From NCBI GenBank assembly GCA_012837385.1, contig DURH01000049.1, positions 1-50,922 of the forward strand: a DNA stretch of 50,922 bases, given 5' to 3'. Below, piece by piece: positions 28,621 through 37,281 of the stretch. Source of the stretch: Bacillota bacterium. GTDB taxonomy: Bacteria > Bacillota > Limnochordia > Darwinibacteriales > Darwinibacteriaceae. How positions within the stretch are numbered: the first letter of the stretch is position 1; each line of letters begins with the position of its first letter. Under the pieces are notes generated by a model, which saw nothing but the letters and a program-made list of their open reading frames with translations, had not been told where the DNA came from and made no database searches. The translations under genes were made by a program, and so were the position numbers.

Positions 28621-28684
28621 GAGAAGGGAATCGGGGCATAAAGGTGAATATAAAAATGATACCCGAAATGAACGGAGTGCACTC

Positions 28685-29254
28685 ATGGATTTGATCTTGG
28701 CATCCCAATCACCACGACGCAGAGCACTGTTGGAGCAGTTTGGGCTCACCTTCCAAGTTCAGGTTTTGCCTGTTCAAGAAGTGTCCTCGGGTCCTCCCTT
28801 GGCGGTGGCTCAAGCCAACGCAGTGGCTAAAGCCAGGCCAGTCAGCCAGGGAAATCCCACAGCCCTGGTGCTGGGTGCCGATACTATCGTGGTTCTGGAT
28901 GGCACCGTTTTGGGCAAACCCAGGGACAGGGAGGATGCCAGGAAGATGCTGGGGTTTCTCAGTGGCCGGGAACACGAGGTCACTACCGTGGTGGCCCTGC
29001 TCCACGGTCAAGAAGAGCGGGTGTTCAGCGAAACCACTAAGGTACGGTTTCGCCAGCTCACCGACGGTGAAATAGCTGGGTATCTAGCCACTGGGGAGCC
29101 CTTTGATAAAGCTGGAGCCTATGGGATCCAGGGCTTTGGAGGCCTACTTGTACAAAGCATAAAAGGTTGTTATTATAATGTTGTAGGCTTGCCCATGCCC
29201 AGGCTTGCCGAAGAGTTAAGGGCGTACGGCATTGAAATGCTGCCGTCCGAGTAG
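28685..29254 (+). CDS. maf: Maf-family nucleoside triphosphate pyrophosphatase
   Basis: The 189-residue protein opens with LILASQSPRRRALLEQFG and contains LGADTIVVLDG, LGKPRDREDARKML, SGREHEVTTVV and the C-terminal FDKAGAYGIQGFGG, all Maf signatures. It hydrolyses dTTP/UTP or modified nucleotides and is linked to septum arrest in Bacillus. ATG 28685 gives the standard N terminus; the frame extends to 28592 without a ribosome binding site. It starts the maf-radC-mreBCD segment after a terminator. Confidence 0.95.
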   Translation: MDLILASQSPRRRALLEQFGLTFQVQVLPVQEVSSGPPLAVAQANAVAKARPVSQGNPTALVLGADTIVVLDGTVLGKPRDREDARKMLGFLSGREHEVTTVVALLHGQEERVFSETTKVRFRQLTDGEIAGYLATGEPFDKAGAYGIQGFGGLLVQSIKGCYYNVVGLPMPRLAEELRAYGIEMLPSE

Positions 29255-29291
29255 TTCCTAACCCGCCCAGGGAGTGGGAAAGGAGCGAATA

Positions 29292-29978
29292 GTGCGCAGA
29301 CCAATTCGAATGAAGGACTTGCCCAGGGAAGAACGTCCCAGGGAGCGGTTGATCCGCCATGGAGTAGAGAGGCTGGCCAACAAGGAGCTGTTGGCGATCT
29401 TACTGAGGACAGGCAATCAGAGGGATTCTGCCCTGTCTCTAGCAGAGAAACTACTGGCCCGCTTCGGTTCACTGCCCAACCTTGCCTCGGCAAGTTTCGA
29501 AGAGCTTGTTAAGGTCAATGGGATCGGTCCTGCCAAGGCTGCTGACATTCTCGCCGCCTTTGAGCTGGCCAAACGCCTTGCTGATGCCCGCATGGAGTAT
29601 CAAGGTGTGGTGAACAGCCCGTCTGATGCAGCACAACTGGTGCTCCGGGAGTTGAGCATGGCGGACAAAGAGCATTTTATGATCATTATGTTGAATACAA
29701 AGAACAGGGTTATTGCCAAGAAAGTAATATCCATCGGCCATCTGCAGGCCTCCCTAGTCCATCCCCGAGAAATGTTTAAAGAGGCCATCAGACGCAGCAG
29801 TGCTGCCGTCATATTGGTCCATAATCACCCCAGTGGAGATCTCACTCCCAGCCGCGATGACATTACCACCACGGAACGCCTGCGAGAAGCTGGATCGCTT
29901 CTAGGTATCGATGTGTTAGATCATATCATCGTTGGCGATAACCGCTACTTCAGTTTTCGGGAACAAGGACTGCTATAG
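29292..29978 (+). CDS. radC: RadC-family JAMM-domain protein
   Basis: The 228-residue protein has an N-terminal helix-hairpin-helix region ([33 protein letters not shown]) and a C-terminal JAMM metal site ([17 protein letters not shown]). The family is linked by name to DNA repair, but its activity is unproven. GTG 29292 follows AAAGGAG by six bases; the longer frame from GTG 29274 begins before it. The maf-radC-mreB order is widely conserved. Confidence 0.94.
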   Translation: MRRPIRMKDLPREERPRERLIRHGVERLANKELLAILLRTGNQRDSALSLAEKLLARFGSLPNLASASFEELVKVNGIGPAKAADILAAFELAKRLADARMEYQGVVNSPSDAAQLVLRELSMADKEHFMIIMLNTKNRVIAKKVISIGHLQASLVHPREMFKEAIRRSSAAVILVHNHPSGDLTPSRDDITTTERLREAGSLLGIDVLDHIIVGDNRYFSFREQGLL

Positions 29979-29998
29979 GAAAAGGAAGGGGAAACTTC

Positions 29999-31024
29999 AT
30001 GTTCAGGCGCTTTGGGAAGAATATCGGTATTGATCTTGGAACAGCCAATACTCTCGTCCTAGTGGAAGGGCGGGGCATTGTTATTAACGAGCCGTCCGTT
30101 GTAGCAATCGATCGAGACTCGAACGAGATTTTCGCGGTGGGCAATAAGGCCAAAGAGATGGTGGGTAGAACCCCAGGCAACATCGTTGCCATACGCCCCC
30201 TGAAAGACGGTGTGATCGCTGACTTCGAAGTGACGGAGCGCCTGTTGAGAGACTTTATAAACAAAGCCACCCGCCGCTCGCGCTTTAGAAGGCCTAGAGT
30301 AGTAATCTCAGTCCCTTCGGGAGTCACTGAAGTGGAGAAGCGTGCCGTGATTGACGCTGCTCTGTCCGCTGGAGCCAAGGATGCCAGGGTTATTGAGGAA
30401 CCTATGGCAGCAGCTATTGGAGCAGGGCTGCCTGTGCAGGAGCCAACTGGAACCATGATTGTGGACATTGGTGGCGGTACCACTGAGGTAGCTGTGATTT
30501 CCCTAGGCGGGATAGTCTCCCACCGTTCCATTAGGGTAGCCGGCGATGAAATGGACGAATCCATTGTGCAGTACATCCGCAGGTCCTATAACCTTCTGAT
30601 CGGGGAGCGGACAGCGGAAAAGATAAAGATAGAAATCGGACATGCGCTGGTGGACGGCAGAGAGGAAGAGTCTCTAGAAGTTCGGGGCCGGGATTTAGTC
30701 ACCGGCCTGCCCAAGACAGTGGTTGTCTCTTCCAGGGAGATCCATAAGGCCTTAGAAGAACCTGTGCAGGCCATCGTGGATGCGGTCAAGGTTACCTTGG
30801 AACAGACTCCTCCTGAGCTCGCCGCCGATATTATGGATCGTGGGATCATGCTGGCCGGCGGAGGAGCCATGTTAAAGGGCCTGGATGAACTTCTGATTAG
30901 GGAAACTGGTATGCCTGTGCATATCTGTGAGCATCCGCTGACAGCAGTGGTGGAAGGGGCTGGACAGGCTCTAAAGCACTACGACCTCCTGCAGCGCATC
31001 ATGTTGGGGCAAAAGCGTTATTAG
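29999..31024 (+). CDS. mreB: Rod-shape protein MreB
   Basis: The 341-residue actin homologue has [19 protein letters not shown] (phosphate 1), [16 protein letters not shown] (phosphate 2) and the adenosine motif [16 protein letters not shown]. It forms filaments that guide lateral wall synthesis. ATG 29999 after GGAAGGGGA, 20 bases behind radC. It heads the mreBCD-mrdA-minCDE run. Confidence 0.98.
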   Translation: MFRRFGKNIGIDLGTANTLVLVEGRGIVINEPSVVAIDRDSNEIFAVGNKAKEMVGRTPGNIVAIRPLKDGVIADFEVTERLLRDFINKATRRSRFRRPRVVISVPSGVTEVEKRAVIDAALSAGAKDARVIEEPMAAAIGAGLPVQEPTGTMIVDIGGGTTEVAVISLGGIVSHRSIRVAGDEMDESIVQYIRRSYNLLIGERTAEKIKIEIGHALVDGREEESLEVRGRDLVTGLPKTVVVSSREIHKALEEPVQAIVDAVKVTLEQTPPELAADIMDRGIMLAGGGAMLKGLDELLIRETGMPVHICEHPLTAVVEGAGQALKHYDLLQRIMLGQKRY

Positions 31025-31052
31025 CCTGCCTCACGGTTGGAGATGATAGGCG

Positions 31053-31901
31053 GTGAAAAGAGTGCTGGAGCAGATTCTACGCTGGAAGGTTCCCCTAATC
31101 ATTGTTCTTGTGGTTGTTATGGTGGGCACGATCCATTACACCTCGACATCTCGACTGACCGTTAGCTTGCTGGAAGGCATAGGTAGGGACATCCTGGTGC
31201 CGTTTCAATGGGTGTTCAGCAGGGTGCAGCGTTTTGTGCTGAATCAGACAGATAAGATCCAGACTCTGAGAACGCTGAAAGAAAGAAACGCAGAGCTGGA
31301 GGAGCTGGTTCAGTCCCTTCAAGCAGAGGTCTTTGAGCTGCGGAACTACAAGCGTGAGAATGAATGGCTGCGGGAAGCGCTGGACTTTAAGAATGAACGG
31401 GAACATGACCTGTTGGTGGCAGAAGTCATCGGCCGCTCTCCCAGCAATTGGGAGAGCACTATCATTTTGAACAAAGGCATGGCCCATGGAGTGGAAAAGG
31501 GCATGGCTGTCGTCACCAACGATGGCGTGGTGGGCACGGTGATCAATGTTTCCCGCTACTCCTGTACTGTGCTGCTGATTATTGACGCCCAAAGCGCTAC
31601 TGGAGGCTTGGTGCAGGCCACTGGAGATTTGGTGTTGGTGGAGGGGGGACAGGCTGATCGGGAAACCCTCATGGCCAGGCCCCTGAGCCGCGATACCGTG
31701 GTGGAAGTAGGCGATATCATCGTTACCTCAGGCCTGAGCACCGTCTATCCCAAGAACCTGCCCGTCGGTGAAGTGGTGGCTGTGGAACCGCGGGATTATA
31801 ATCTATCGTTCTCGGCAGTTGTACGGCCGTTCGTGGACTTTGCCCGCTTGGAATATGTGCTCATAGTATTACCGCAGGAGCAGCGAGGAGAGGCAGCATG
31901 A
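31053..31901 (+). CDS. mreC: Rod-shape protein MreC
   Basis: The 282-residue protein has one N-terminal membrane helix (about residues 12-28), a coiled coil at about residues 70-110, and a C-terminal beta domain with VIGRSPSNWESTIILNKG, GVEKGMAVVTNDGVVGTV and DIIVTSGLSTVYPKNLPVG, the MreC signature. It links MreB to PBP2 outside the membrane. GTG 31053. The stop overlaps mreD by four bases. Confidence 0.96.
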   Translation: MKRVLEQILRWKVPLIIVLVVVMVGTIHYTSTSRLTVSLLEGIGRDILVPFQWVFSRVQRFVLNQTDKIQTLRTLKERNAELEELVQSLQAEVFELRNYKRENEWLREALDFKNEREHDLLVAEVIGRSPSNWESTIILNKGMAHGVEKGMAVVTNDGVVGTVINVSRYSCTVLLIIDAQSATGGLVQATGDLVLVEGGQADRETLMARPLSRDTVVEVGDIIVTSGLSTVYPKNLPVGEVVAVEPRDYNLSFSAVVRPFVDFARLEYVLIVLPQEQRGEAA

Positions 31902-32410
31902 AATATGTGGTGTACAGCGTCTTACTTTTGCTGACGCTAGTCCTGCAGACGGCGGGAGTCCCAGGTCTGGTCTTTTTCGGGTTTAAGCCTGAGTTGATGC
32001 TCCTGCTCAGCCTGATTTTCGCCATGATTTTAGAGCCAGGTGCAGCTGCAGTATTTGGCTTTGCCGCTGGCTTGGCCCAGGATCTAGTGGTGGGGAGGTT
32101 CATAATGCTCCACGCCGGGGTCTTCATGGTGGTGGCTTTAGCCCTGGGGTATGCTATCCAGCGTTTTTACCGGGAGAATATCATAGTGCGCTTTATCGCA
32201 CTGTTCTTGGGGACTGGTCTCGGAGAGGTTCTTTATCTTCTGGGAGCTGCTTCTTTCGGTTTGTCCATGCCTTGGAGATCCTCTACTTGGCTGACTATCC
32301 TTGCAGTAAGCTTTTTCAACGGTTTGGTGGGGGCTTTGGTGTACCGCCCTTTGTCCAAACTCAATAGGCATTTGATCTATCTAGATGAACTGGTGAAAAG
32401 AACGGGGTGA
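31898..32410 (+). CDS. mreD: Rod-shape protein MreD
   Basis: A 170-residue membrane protein with five or six hydrophobic segments and the family pattern FFGFKPELMLLLSLIFAM, EPGAAAVFGFAAGLAQDLV. It is part of the elongasome. ATG 31898 overlaps the mreC stop; mrdA starts 7 bases on. Confidence 0.92.
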   Translation: MKYVVYSVLLLLTLVLQTAGVPGLVFFGFKPELMLLLSLIFAMILEPGAAAVFGFAAGLAQDLVVGRFIMLHAGVFMVVALALGYAIQRFYRENIIVRFIALFLGTGLGEVLYLLGAASFGLSMPWRSSTWLTILAVSFFNGLVGALVYRPLSKLNRHLIYLDELVKRTG

Positions 32411-32417
32411 CGTCTCA

Positions 32418-34250
32418 TTGGCAGAGAAGGAAAAGGAAAAACGTCTCGTCGTTCTTTTTCTGATTGTCCTTGGCTGTGTGTCCATAATCGTGGGACGGCT
32501 CTGGTATCTGCAGTTGGCCAGGGGAGAGCATTACGCCCGGCTGGCAGACGGCAACCGCATGCGGCAGCTGCGCTTGCTCCCTGCCAGGGGTGAAATCCGG
32601 GATCGAAATGGGCGGGTGCTGGTGCGCAGCAAATCGGCTTTCACAGTTTCGGTGGTGCCTGGAGGGCTGCCGGAGAATGATGAAAGCATCATGGAGCTGC
32701 TGGGTGACATCTTGGGCCTGACCAATGACGAGTTGTCTGAAGCTATAGAAAAAGGCCAGGGATTTCCCTACGAACCAGTGCGCATACAGCGGGCGGTGCC
32801 GCCGGAAACCGTGGTGGCCATTGAAGAGAACCGGTTTAACCTGCCTGGGATTTTCATCGAGGAGGAACCTGTCAGGGAATATCTGCAGGGCAGCCTCGCC
32901 GCCCATGTCTTGGGCTATTTGGGTGTGATCAGTGCTAGTGAGCTGCAGCTCTATGGGACCACTTACCGTGGGAGCGATTTGGTGGGGAAGAGCGGTATTG
33001 AACGTACCTACGAGGAGCTGCTGCGGGGCGAGATTGGGACTATGACGGTAGAAGTCAATGCATTGAGTCGCCCCATCCGCACAGTGAATGTTTTGGAGCC
33101 AGTTCCAGGCCACAATATAGTTCTGACCCTGGATGCCCATTTGCAGAGAACGGCAGAAGAGGCTTTCCTGGAACACATTCAAACCCTCGATGACAACCCA
33201 GGTACGCAGACAGGTGCAGTTTTGGCCATGAATCCCAAGACAGGGGAAATCTTGGCCATGGCCAGCATCCCCAGCTACAACCCTGAGCTACTCAACAATC
33301 AGTCCACTAGAAATGAGTACTACAGCCAGCTGATTGCAGACGCACGGCTGCCTTTGTTTAACCGGGCGACCCAGGCACTCTACGGCCCAGGCTCAACCTT
33401 TAAACCCATCACTGCCTTGGCCATTTTGGAGGAAGGCATACTGGGGCCCAAAGACCGTTTCAATGCCACCGGCGTCAGCCAATATGGGGTAAAGGATTGG
33501 GTGATCAACAGCGGCCTGGCGCCCTTTGGGCTCATCAACCTCAATGATGCCTTAGGGATGTCCAGCAACCACTATTTCGCGGACAATGGTGCCAAGGTGG
33601 GTATTGACCGCCTCTCCGTGTGGATGGAGGCTTTGGGCTTTGGACAGCCCACTGGCCTGCAGTTGTATCCAACAGAGGCCAGCGGCCTTGTCCCCAGCCG
33701 GGAATGGAAGCGCCGTGCCTTTAGCGATCGTCCTCAGTCTGAACAGAACTGGTATCCCACTGATACTGAACAGATTTCCATTGGCCAGGGTTTTCACCAG
33801 ATGTCCTTGATCCAGCTGGCCCAAGCCTACGCTGCCATTGCCAACAGAGGGAGTATATTCACTCCTCAAATCGTTAAGGAGATTGAAGCCCCAGATGGGA
33901 CCGTGGTGTTCCGGGCCGAACCTCAGTTGGCCCGGTATGTGGAAGCCAAATCATCCACATGGGATGCCCTCCTAGAGGCCATGAGGGCCCCGATTACCCA
34001 TCCTAGGGGCACAGCCAGAGGAGTTATGGGAGATTTCCCCATCCCCATGGCTGGGAAAACCGGTACTTGGGAAGTGGTGGGAAGCATTTCCAACGGGCTT
34101 TTCGTAGGCTTTGCCCCCGCAGACGATCCTGAGATCTTGGTGGCGGTAATAGTGGAAAAGGGCGGCGGCGGTTCTTCCACTGCAACGCCCATTGCCCGGA
34201 AGGTCTTCGATGCCTATTTCGGATTCGATCAGGTGGCAGATGAAGAATGA
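32418..34250 (+). CDS. mrdA: Penicillin-binding protein 2 (transpeptidase)
   Basis: The 610-residue class B PBP has an N-terminal membrane anchor (about residues 9-27), a pedestal domain (ARGEIRDRNGRVLVRS, SGIERTYEELLRG) and a transpeptidase domain. STFK is at 326-329, SSN at 382-384 and KTGT at 547-550. It crosslinks peptidoglycan during elongation. TTG 32418 follows GGGGTGA; it sits 7 bases behind mreD. No rodA partner appears next to it in this window. Confidence 0.97.
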   Translation: MAEKEKEKRLVVLFLIVLGCVSIIVGRLWYLQLARGEHYARLADGNRMRQLRLLPARGEIRDRNGRVLVRSKSAFTVSVVPGGLPENDESIMELLGDILGLTNDELSEAIEKGQGFPYEPVRIQRAVPPETVVAIEENRFNLPGIFIEEEPVREYLQGSLAAHVLGYLGVISASELQLYGTTYRGSDLVGKSGIERTYEELLRGEIGTMTVEVNALSRPIRTVNVLEPVPGHNIVLTLDAHLQRTAEEAFLEHIQTLDDNPGTQTGAVLAMNPKTGEILAMASIPSYNPELLNNQSTRNEYYSQLIADARLPLFNRATQALYGPGSTFKPITALAILEEGILGPKDRFNATGVSQYGVKDWVINSGLAPFGLINLNDALGMSSNHYFADNGAKVGIDRLSVWMEALGFGQPTGLQLYPTEASGLVPSREWKRRAFSDRPQSEQNWYPTDTEQISIGQGFHQMSLIQLAQAYAAIANRGSIFTPQIVKEIEAPDGTVVFRAEPQLARYVEAKSSTWDALLEAMRAPITHPRGTARGVMGDFPIPMAGKTGTWEVVGSISNGLFVGFAPADDPEILVAVIVEKGGGGSSTATPIARKVFDAYFGFDQVADEE

Positions 34251-34311
34251 GGCAGGAGTCTGAAAGCCTCTTGCAGAAATAACGGAATGGGAAGTTAGGA
34301 GTGGAAGGGTC

Positions 34312-34947
34312 ATGAGTACTCAACTATGCACAATCAAGGGCAGCCGTGATGGACTAGTAGTGACGATAACTGACGCATCACGTTTTGACCATGTTTTGGA
34401 TGCTTTAGAGAGGCAGCTGATTGCCTCAGAGAGCTTTTTTCAAGGAAGTTCGGCAAAACTGCTGGTCAAGCAGGGGACGCTCACATCCAGCCAAATAGAC
34501 GAGATTGAAGGGCTGCTTGCCCAACACGGTATGAGACTGGATCGCCGGCCCCCCAACCTTGGCATCTCCCCCAGGGAAAGAGGGCCCGTTCCTGAATCTG
34601 AGCCAGAGAGGTTGGAGGACAGCACCCTTTTAGTGCGACGCACGATCCGGTCTGGCCAGAGGCTGCACTACGATGGGAACGTAGTGGTTATGGGAGATGT
34701 GAATCCCGGCGCAGAGATCGTGTGCAGTGGAGATATCTTAGTGTTGGGCGCTCTGCGGGGGGTGGCACACGCTGGTGCGGAGGGCAAGACAGATGCCATC
34801 GTCTTCGCCTTTCGTTTGGAACCCACGCAGCTGCGTATTGCCCATCTGATCTCACGGGCACCAGATGAGAAGCTTCCTCAGCCCCAAGGCCCAGAGGTTG
34901 CCAGGGTTGTGGGAGATCGTATTCAGCTTTCAGTTTACAGCCACTAA
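34312..34947 (+). CDS. minC: Septum-site inhibitor MinC
   Basis: The 211-residue protein has a variable N-terminal domain and a C-terminal beta-helix with the signature RSGQRLHYDGNVVVMGDVN, NPGAEIVCSGDILVLGALRG and AHAGAEGKTDAIVFAFRLEP, which binds MinD and FtsZ. ATG 34312 after GGAGTGGAAGGG. It is 61 bases behind mrdA and 21 before minD. Confidence 0.95.
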   Translation: MSTQLCTIKGSRDGLVVTITDASRFDHVLDALERQLIASESFFQGSSAKLLVKQGTLTSSQIDEIEGLLAQHGMRLDRRPPNLGISPRERGPVPESEPERLEDSTLLVRRTIRSGQRLHYDGNVVVMGDVNPGAEIVCSGDILVLGALRGVAHAGAEGKTDAIVFAFRLEPTQLRIAHLISRAPDEKLPQPQGPEVARVVGDRIQLSVYSH

Positions 34948-34968
34948 GGGTTGAGGGAGGAACCGGTA

Positions 34969-35769
34969 TTGGGAAAAGTGATAGTGATCACCAGCGGAAA
35001 GGGCGGAGTAGGTAAAACTACCACTACTGCCAATCTAGGGACAGGCTTAGCAGCGGCAGGGCAGAAGGTTTGCCTTGTGGACACTGACATCGGTTTGAGG
35101 AATCTTGATGTAGTGATGGGCCTGGAGAACAGGATTGTTTATGATCTGCTCCATGTGGTGGAGGGTCAGTGCCGCCTGCGGCAGGCCTTGATTAAGGACA
35201 AGCAGTTTGGCGACAGGTTGGTGCTCCTGCCGGCGCCCCAGACCCGGGAAAAGGATGCTGTCACACCTGAGCAGATGAAAGAACTCATGAAAGAACTGAG
35301 GGAAGAATACGATTTTGTGCTGCTGGACAGCCCCGCAGGAATCGAGCACGGCTTTAAGAATGCCGTGGCGGGTGCAGATGCTGCCATTGTAGTCACCACC
35401 CCAGAGATCGCTGCGGTTCGTGACGCAGATAGGATTATCGGACTTTTGGAAGCCGCTGAGCTGTACGACCCGGGTTTGGTTATCAACCGAGTGCGCCCTG
35501 GGATGGTTCGCCGGGGAGACATGATGAGCATCAGCGATATTGATGACATCCTGGCCATCGACATCTTGGGCGTTGTGCCCGATGATCAAGATATTATCGT
35601 TTCCACCAACAGAGGTGAACCGGTGGTCACCGACAGCAAATCCAGGGCAGGCCAGGCCTATCGCAATATTGTACGCCGGATACTGGGTGAAGAAGTGCCA
35701 CTGATGAATCTCCAAGAACGGGGAGTAATGAATTGGTTTAAGAGGATCCTAAGCGGAGAGGCCCAATAA
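34969..35769 (+). CDS. minD: Septum-site ATPase MinD
   Basis: The 266-residue deviant Walker ATPase has SGKGGVGKTTTTANLG (residues 9-24), DTDIGLRNLDVVMGLENR and DSPAGIEHGF, with a C-terminal amphipathic helix (NWFKRIL) that targets it to the membrane. TTG 34969 sits about six bases after GAGGGAGGAA; the frame opens at ATG 34951 upstream of that site. It activates MinC and is displaced by MinE. Confidence 0.97.
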   Translation: MGKVIVITSGKGGVGKTTTTANLGTGLAAAGQKVCLVDTDIGLRNLDVVMGLENRIVYDLLHVVEGQCRLRQALIKDKQFGDRLVLLPAPQTREKDAVTPEQMKELMKELREEYDFVLLDSPAGIEHGFKNAVAGADAAIVVTTPEIAAVRDADRIIGLLEAAELYDPGLVINRVRPGMVRRGDMMSISDIDDILAIDILGVVPDDQDIIVSTNRGEPVVTDSKSRAGQAYRNIVRRILGEEVPLMNLQERGVMNWFKRILSGEAQ

Positions 35770-35782
35770 AGGAGGGAACGGC

Positions 35783-36049
35783 ATGTTCGAGTTTCTGAGC
35801 AAACTTTTTGGTGGTTCGGATGGCAGCAAGAACCGGGCCAAGGAACGACTCCGTTTAGTGCTGGTGCACGACAGAGCCAGTCTCTCTCCGGGCCTTGTGG
35901 AGGCGTTGAAAGAGGAACTGATCCAGGTGATCACCAAGTACCTGGATATTGACGAAGATGGGCTGGAAGTGAACTTCGACAAAAACGATGATTCTGTAGC
36001 CCTCATCGCCAATATCCCAGTGAAGAGTGTAAAACGCAGCGCCAGGTAG
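35783..36049 (+). CDS. minE: Cell division topological factor MinE
   Basis: The 88-residue protein starts with the membrane-binding MFEFLSKLFGG, then NRAKERLRLVLVHDRASLSPGLVEALKEEL (split here by eye; the anti-MinCD helix) and a C-terminal dimerisation part. It drives MinD oscillation. ATG 35783 after AAAGGAGGGAA. In Bacillus DivIVA/MinJ takes this job; many Clostridia keep MinE as here. Confidence 0.95.
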   Translation: MFEFLSKLFGGSDGSKNRAKERLRLVLVHDRASLSPGLVEALKEELIQVITKYLDIDEDGLEVNFDKNDDSVALIANIPVKSVKRSAR

Positions 36050-36091
36050 ACCATGGGTGCCGGCAGTGTTGGGCGGTCATGATCGGGCATT

Positions 36092-36108
36092 TCCAGTAAT
36101 ATACTGGA
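36092..36108. repeat. Perfect 7-bp inverted repeat
   Basis: TCCAGTA-ATA-TACTGGA, 22 bp upstream of the small membrane gene. It is too short for a terminator and has no T-run. It could be an operator for the spoIVFB segment. Confidence 0.4.
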
Positions 36109-36130
36109 GTAAGTAGGGAGGTGCTCGACC

Positions 36131-36364
36131 GTGGCAGAGCGTTTTGTCCGTCACTCGATCTTGGCGGCTGTAGTCTTCCTGATCGTGGCTATCTTGGTGT
36201 ACAGCAATTGGGAGCTTGTCGAACCTGTTACAGACTATGTAAACTATGTTGTCACCACCGATATTTCCATCCAGCCCATCCTGGAGCGAATTGATCTGGC
36301 CGAGAAACTGCCTGAGTGGCAATCTTGGTTGAAAGAGTGGACTGAAGTCACCTCTGGCTGGTGA
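36131..36364 (+). CDS. 77-residue single-pass membrane protein in the SpoIVFA position
   Basis: The GTG start at 36131 follows GGGAGGTG by eight bases. The product has a short basic N terminus, one membrane helix at about residues 9-25 (SILAAVVFLIVAILVYSNW) and an acidic 50-residue extracytoplasmic tail with three Trp in the last 16 residues. I recognise no domain. It lies 4 bases before the SpoIVFB-like protease, the place where Bacillus has spoIVFA and many Clostridia an M23 peptidase. It may be a reduced regulator or anchor for that protease; this is inferred from position only. Confidence 0.75.
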   Translation: MAERFVRHSILAAVVFLIVAILVYSNWELVEPVTDYVNYVVTTDISIQPILERIDLAEKLPEWQSWLKEWTEVTSGW

Positions 36365-36368
36365 GGAG

Positions 36369-37256
36369 ATGCGGATAGGCAGCTATTTTGGGATTCCGCT
36401 CAAAGTGAATCCCTTTTTCATTCTCCTCCTGGCTGTGGCCTTCGCCTGGGGCCGGCTCTGGGAGGCGGTGGTGCTGTTTGCCATTGTGCTCTGGCATGAA
36501 ACCTGCCATGTCCTAGCCGCATCAGCATACGGCCTCCATGTCACCGATATTGAGCTGCTTCCTTTCGGCGGTGTGGCGCGCATGGAAGCTTTCCTGCAGC
36601 TCAATCCCCAGATCGAATGGGTGGTAGCAGTTGTGGGTCCCTTGAGCAACTTTAGCTTGGTGCTGTTGGGCCTGGGACTGCGTCCGTATTTCGAATTCCA
36701 CCCAAATTGGTTTAGGTTCTTTATCCAGGCCAATCTGGGTATGGCACTGTTTAACCTGCTTCCCGTACTGCCCCTGGACGGTGGACGGGTTCTGCGCAGT
36801 ATCTTAGTGCGCTCCCGCGGCTTTGCTGACGCAACTCGCTCTGCTGCCCGTTTGGGCCAAGCCCTCAGCGCTGCCCTTGTCCTTGGAGGGGTGTACGGTA
36901 TCTTTCTTAAAAGGTATAATCTCGTGTCAATGCTTTTTCTGGGAGTGATGCTCTTCGCATCCGCCAGGCAGGAGCAGAACAATGCTAGTTATGTTTTTAT
37001 GCGCTATTTATCCAGTAGAAAGCAGGAACTTCGCTTAAGAAGGGTGTTCGCGGTGAAGAATATTGCCGCTACAGTGGAAAGCTCCTTGGGGGAAGTCCTG
37101 CGCTCCTTTCAGCCTCCCTGCTACCATATGATTTGGGTTCTGGATCTGGAAGGACGAGTGACAGGAGTACTAGGCGAACTCGAGCTGATCAGCCTGCTAT
37201 TTGAACACGGTTTAGCCTTCAAAATCGGTGCCGCAGCGCCGCATAAGTTCTCATAA
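36369..37256 (+). CDS. spoIVFB: M50-family intramembrane metalloprotease, SpoIVFB-like
   Basis: The 295-residue site-2 protease has the zinc motif HETCH at residues 43-47 and the third ligand Asp137 in NLLPVLPLDGGR. Several membrane helices surround these, and a C-terminal CBS-like region is present (EVLRSFQPPCYHMIWVLDLEGRV). SpoIVFB cleaves pro-sigma-K in the mother cell. The ATG follows GGTGAGGAG closely, 4 bases after the small membrane gene, so translation is likely coupled. Confidence 0.88.
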   Translation: MRIGSYFGIPLKVNPFFILLLAVAFAWGRLWEAVVLFAIVLWHETCHVLAASAYGLHVTDIELLPFGGVARMEAFLQLNPQIEWVVAVVGPLSNFSLVLLGLGLRPYFEFHPNWFRFFIQANLGMALFNLLPVLPLDGGRVLRSILVRSRGFADATRSAARLGQALSAALVLGGVYGIFLKRYNLVSMLFLGVMLFASARQEQNNASYVFMRYLSSRKQELRLRRVFAVKNIAATVESSLGEVLRSFQPPCYHMIWVLDLEGRVTGVLGELELISLLFEHGLAFKIGAAAPHKFS

Positions 37257-37281
37257 CTTTTCTTTGAAAGGGAGTGGTTGC

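Noticed and set aside
36383-36982. 199-residue minus-strand frame opposite spoIVFB
   Set aside because: Antisense to a gene with clear HExxH and Asp motifs; Arg/Ser/Pro-rich translation typical of a shadow.
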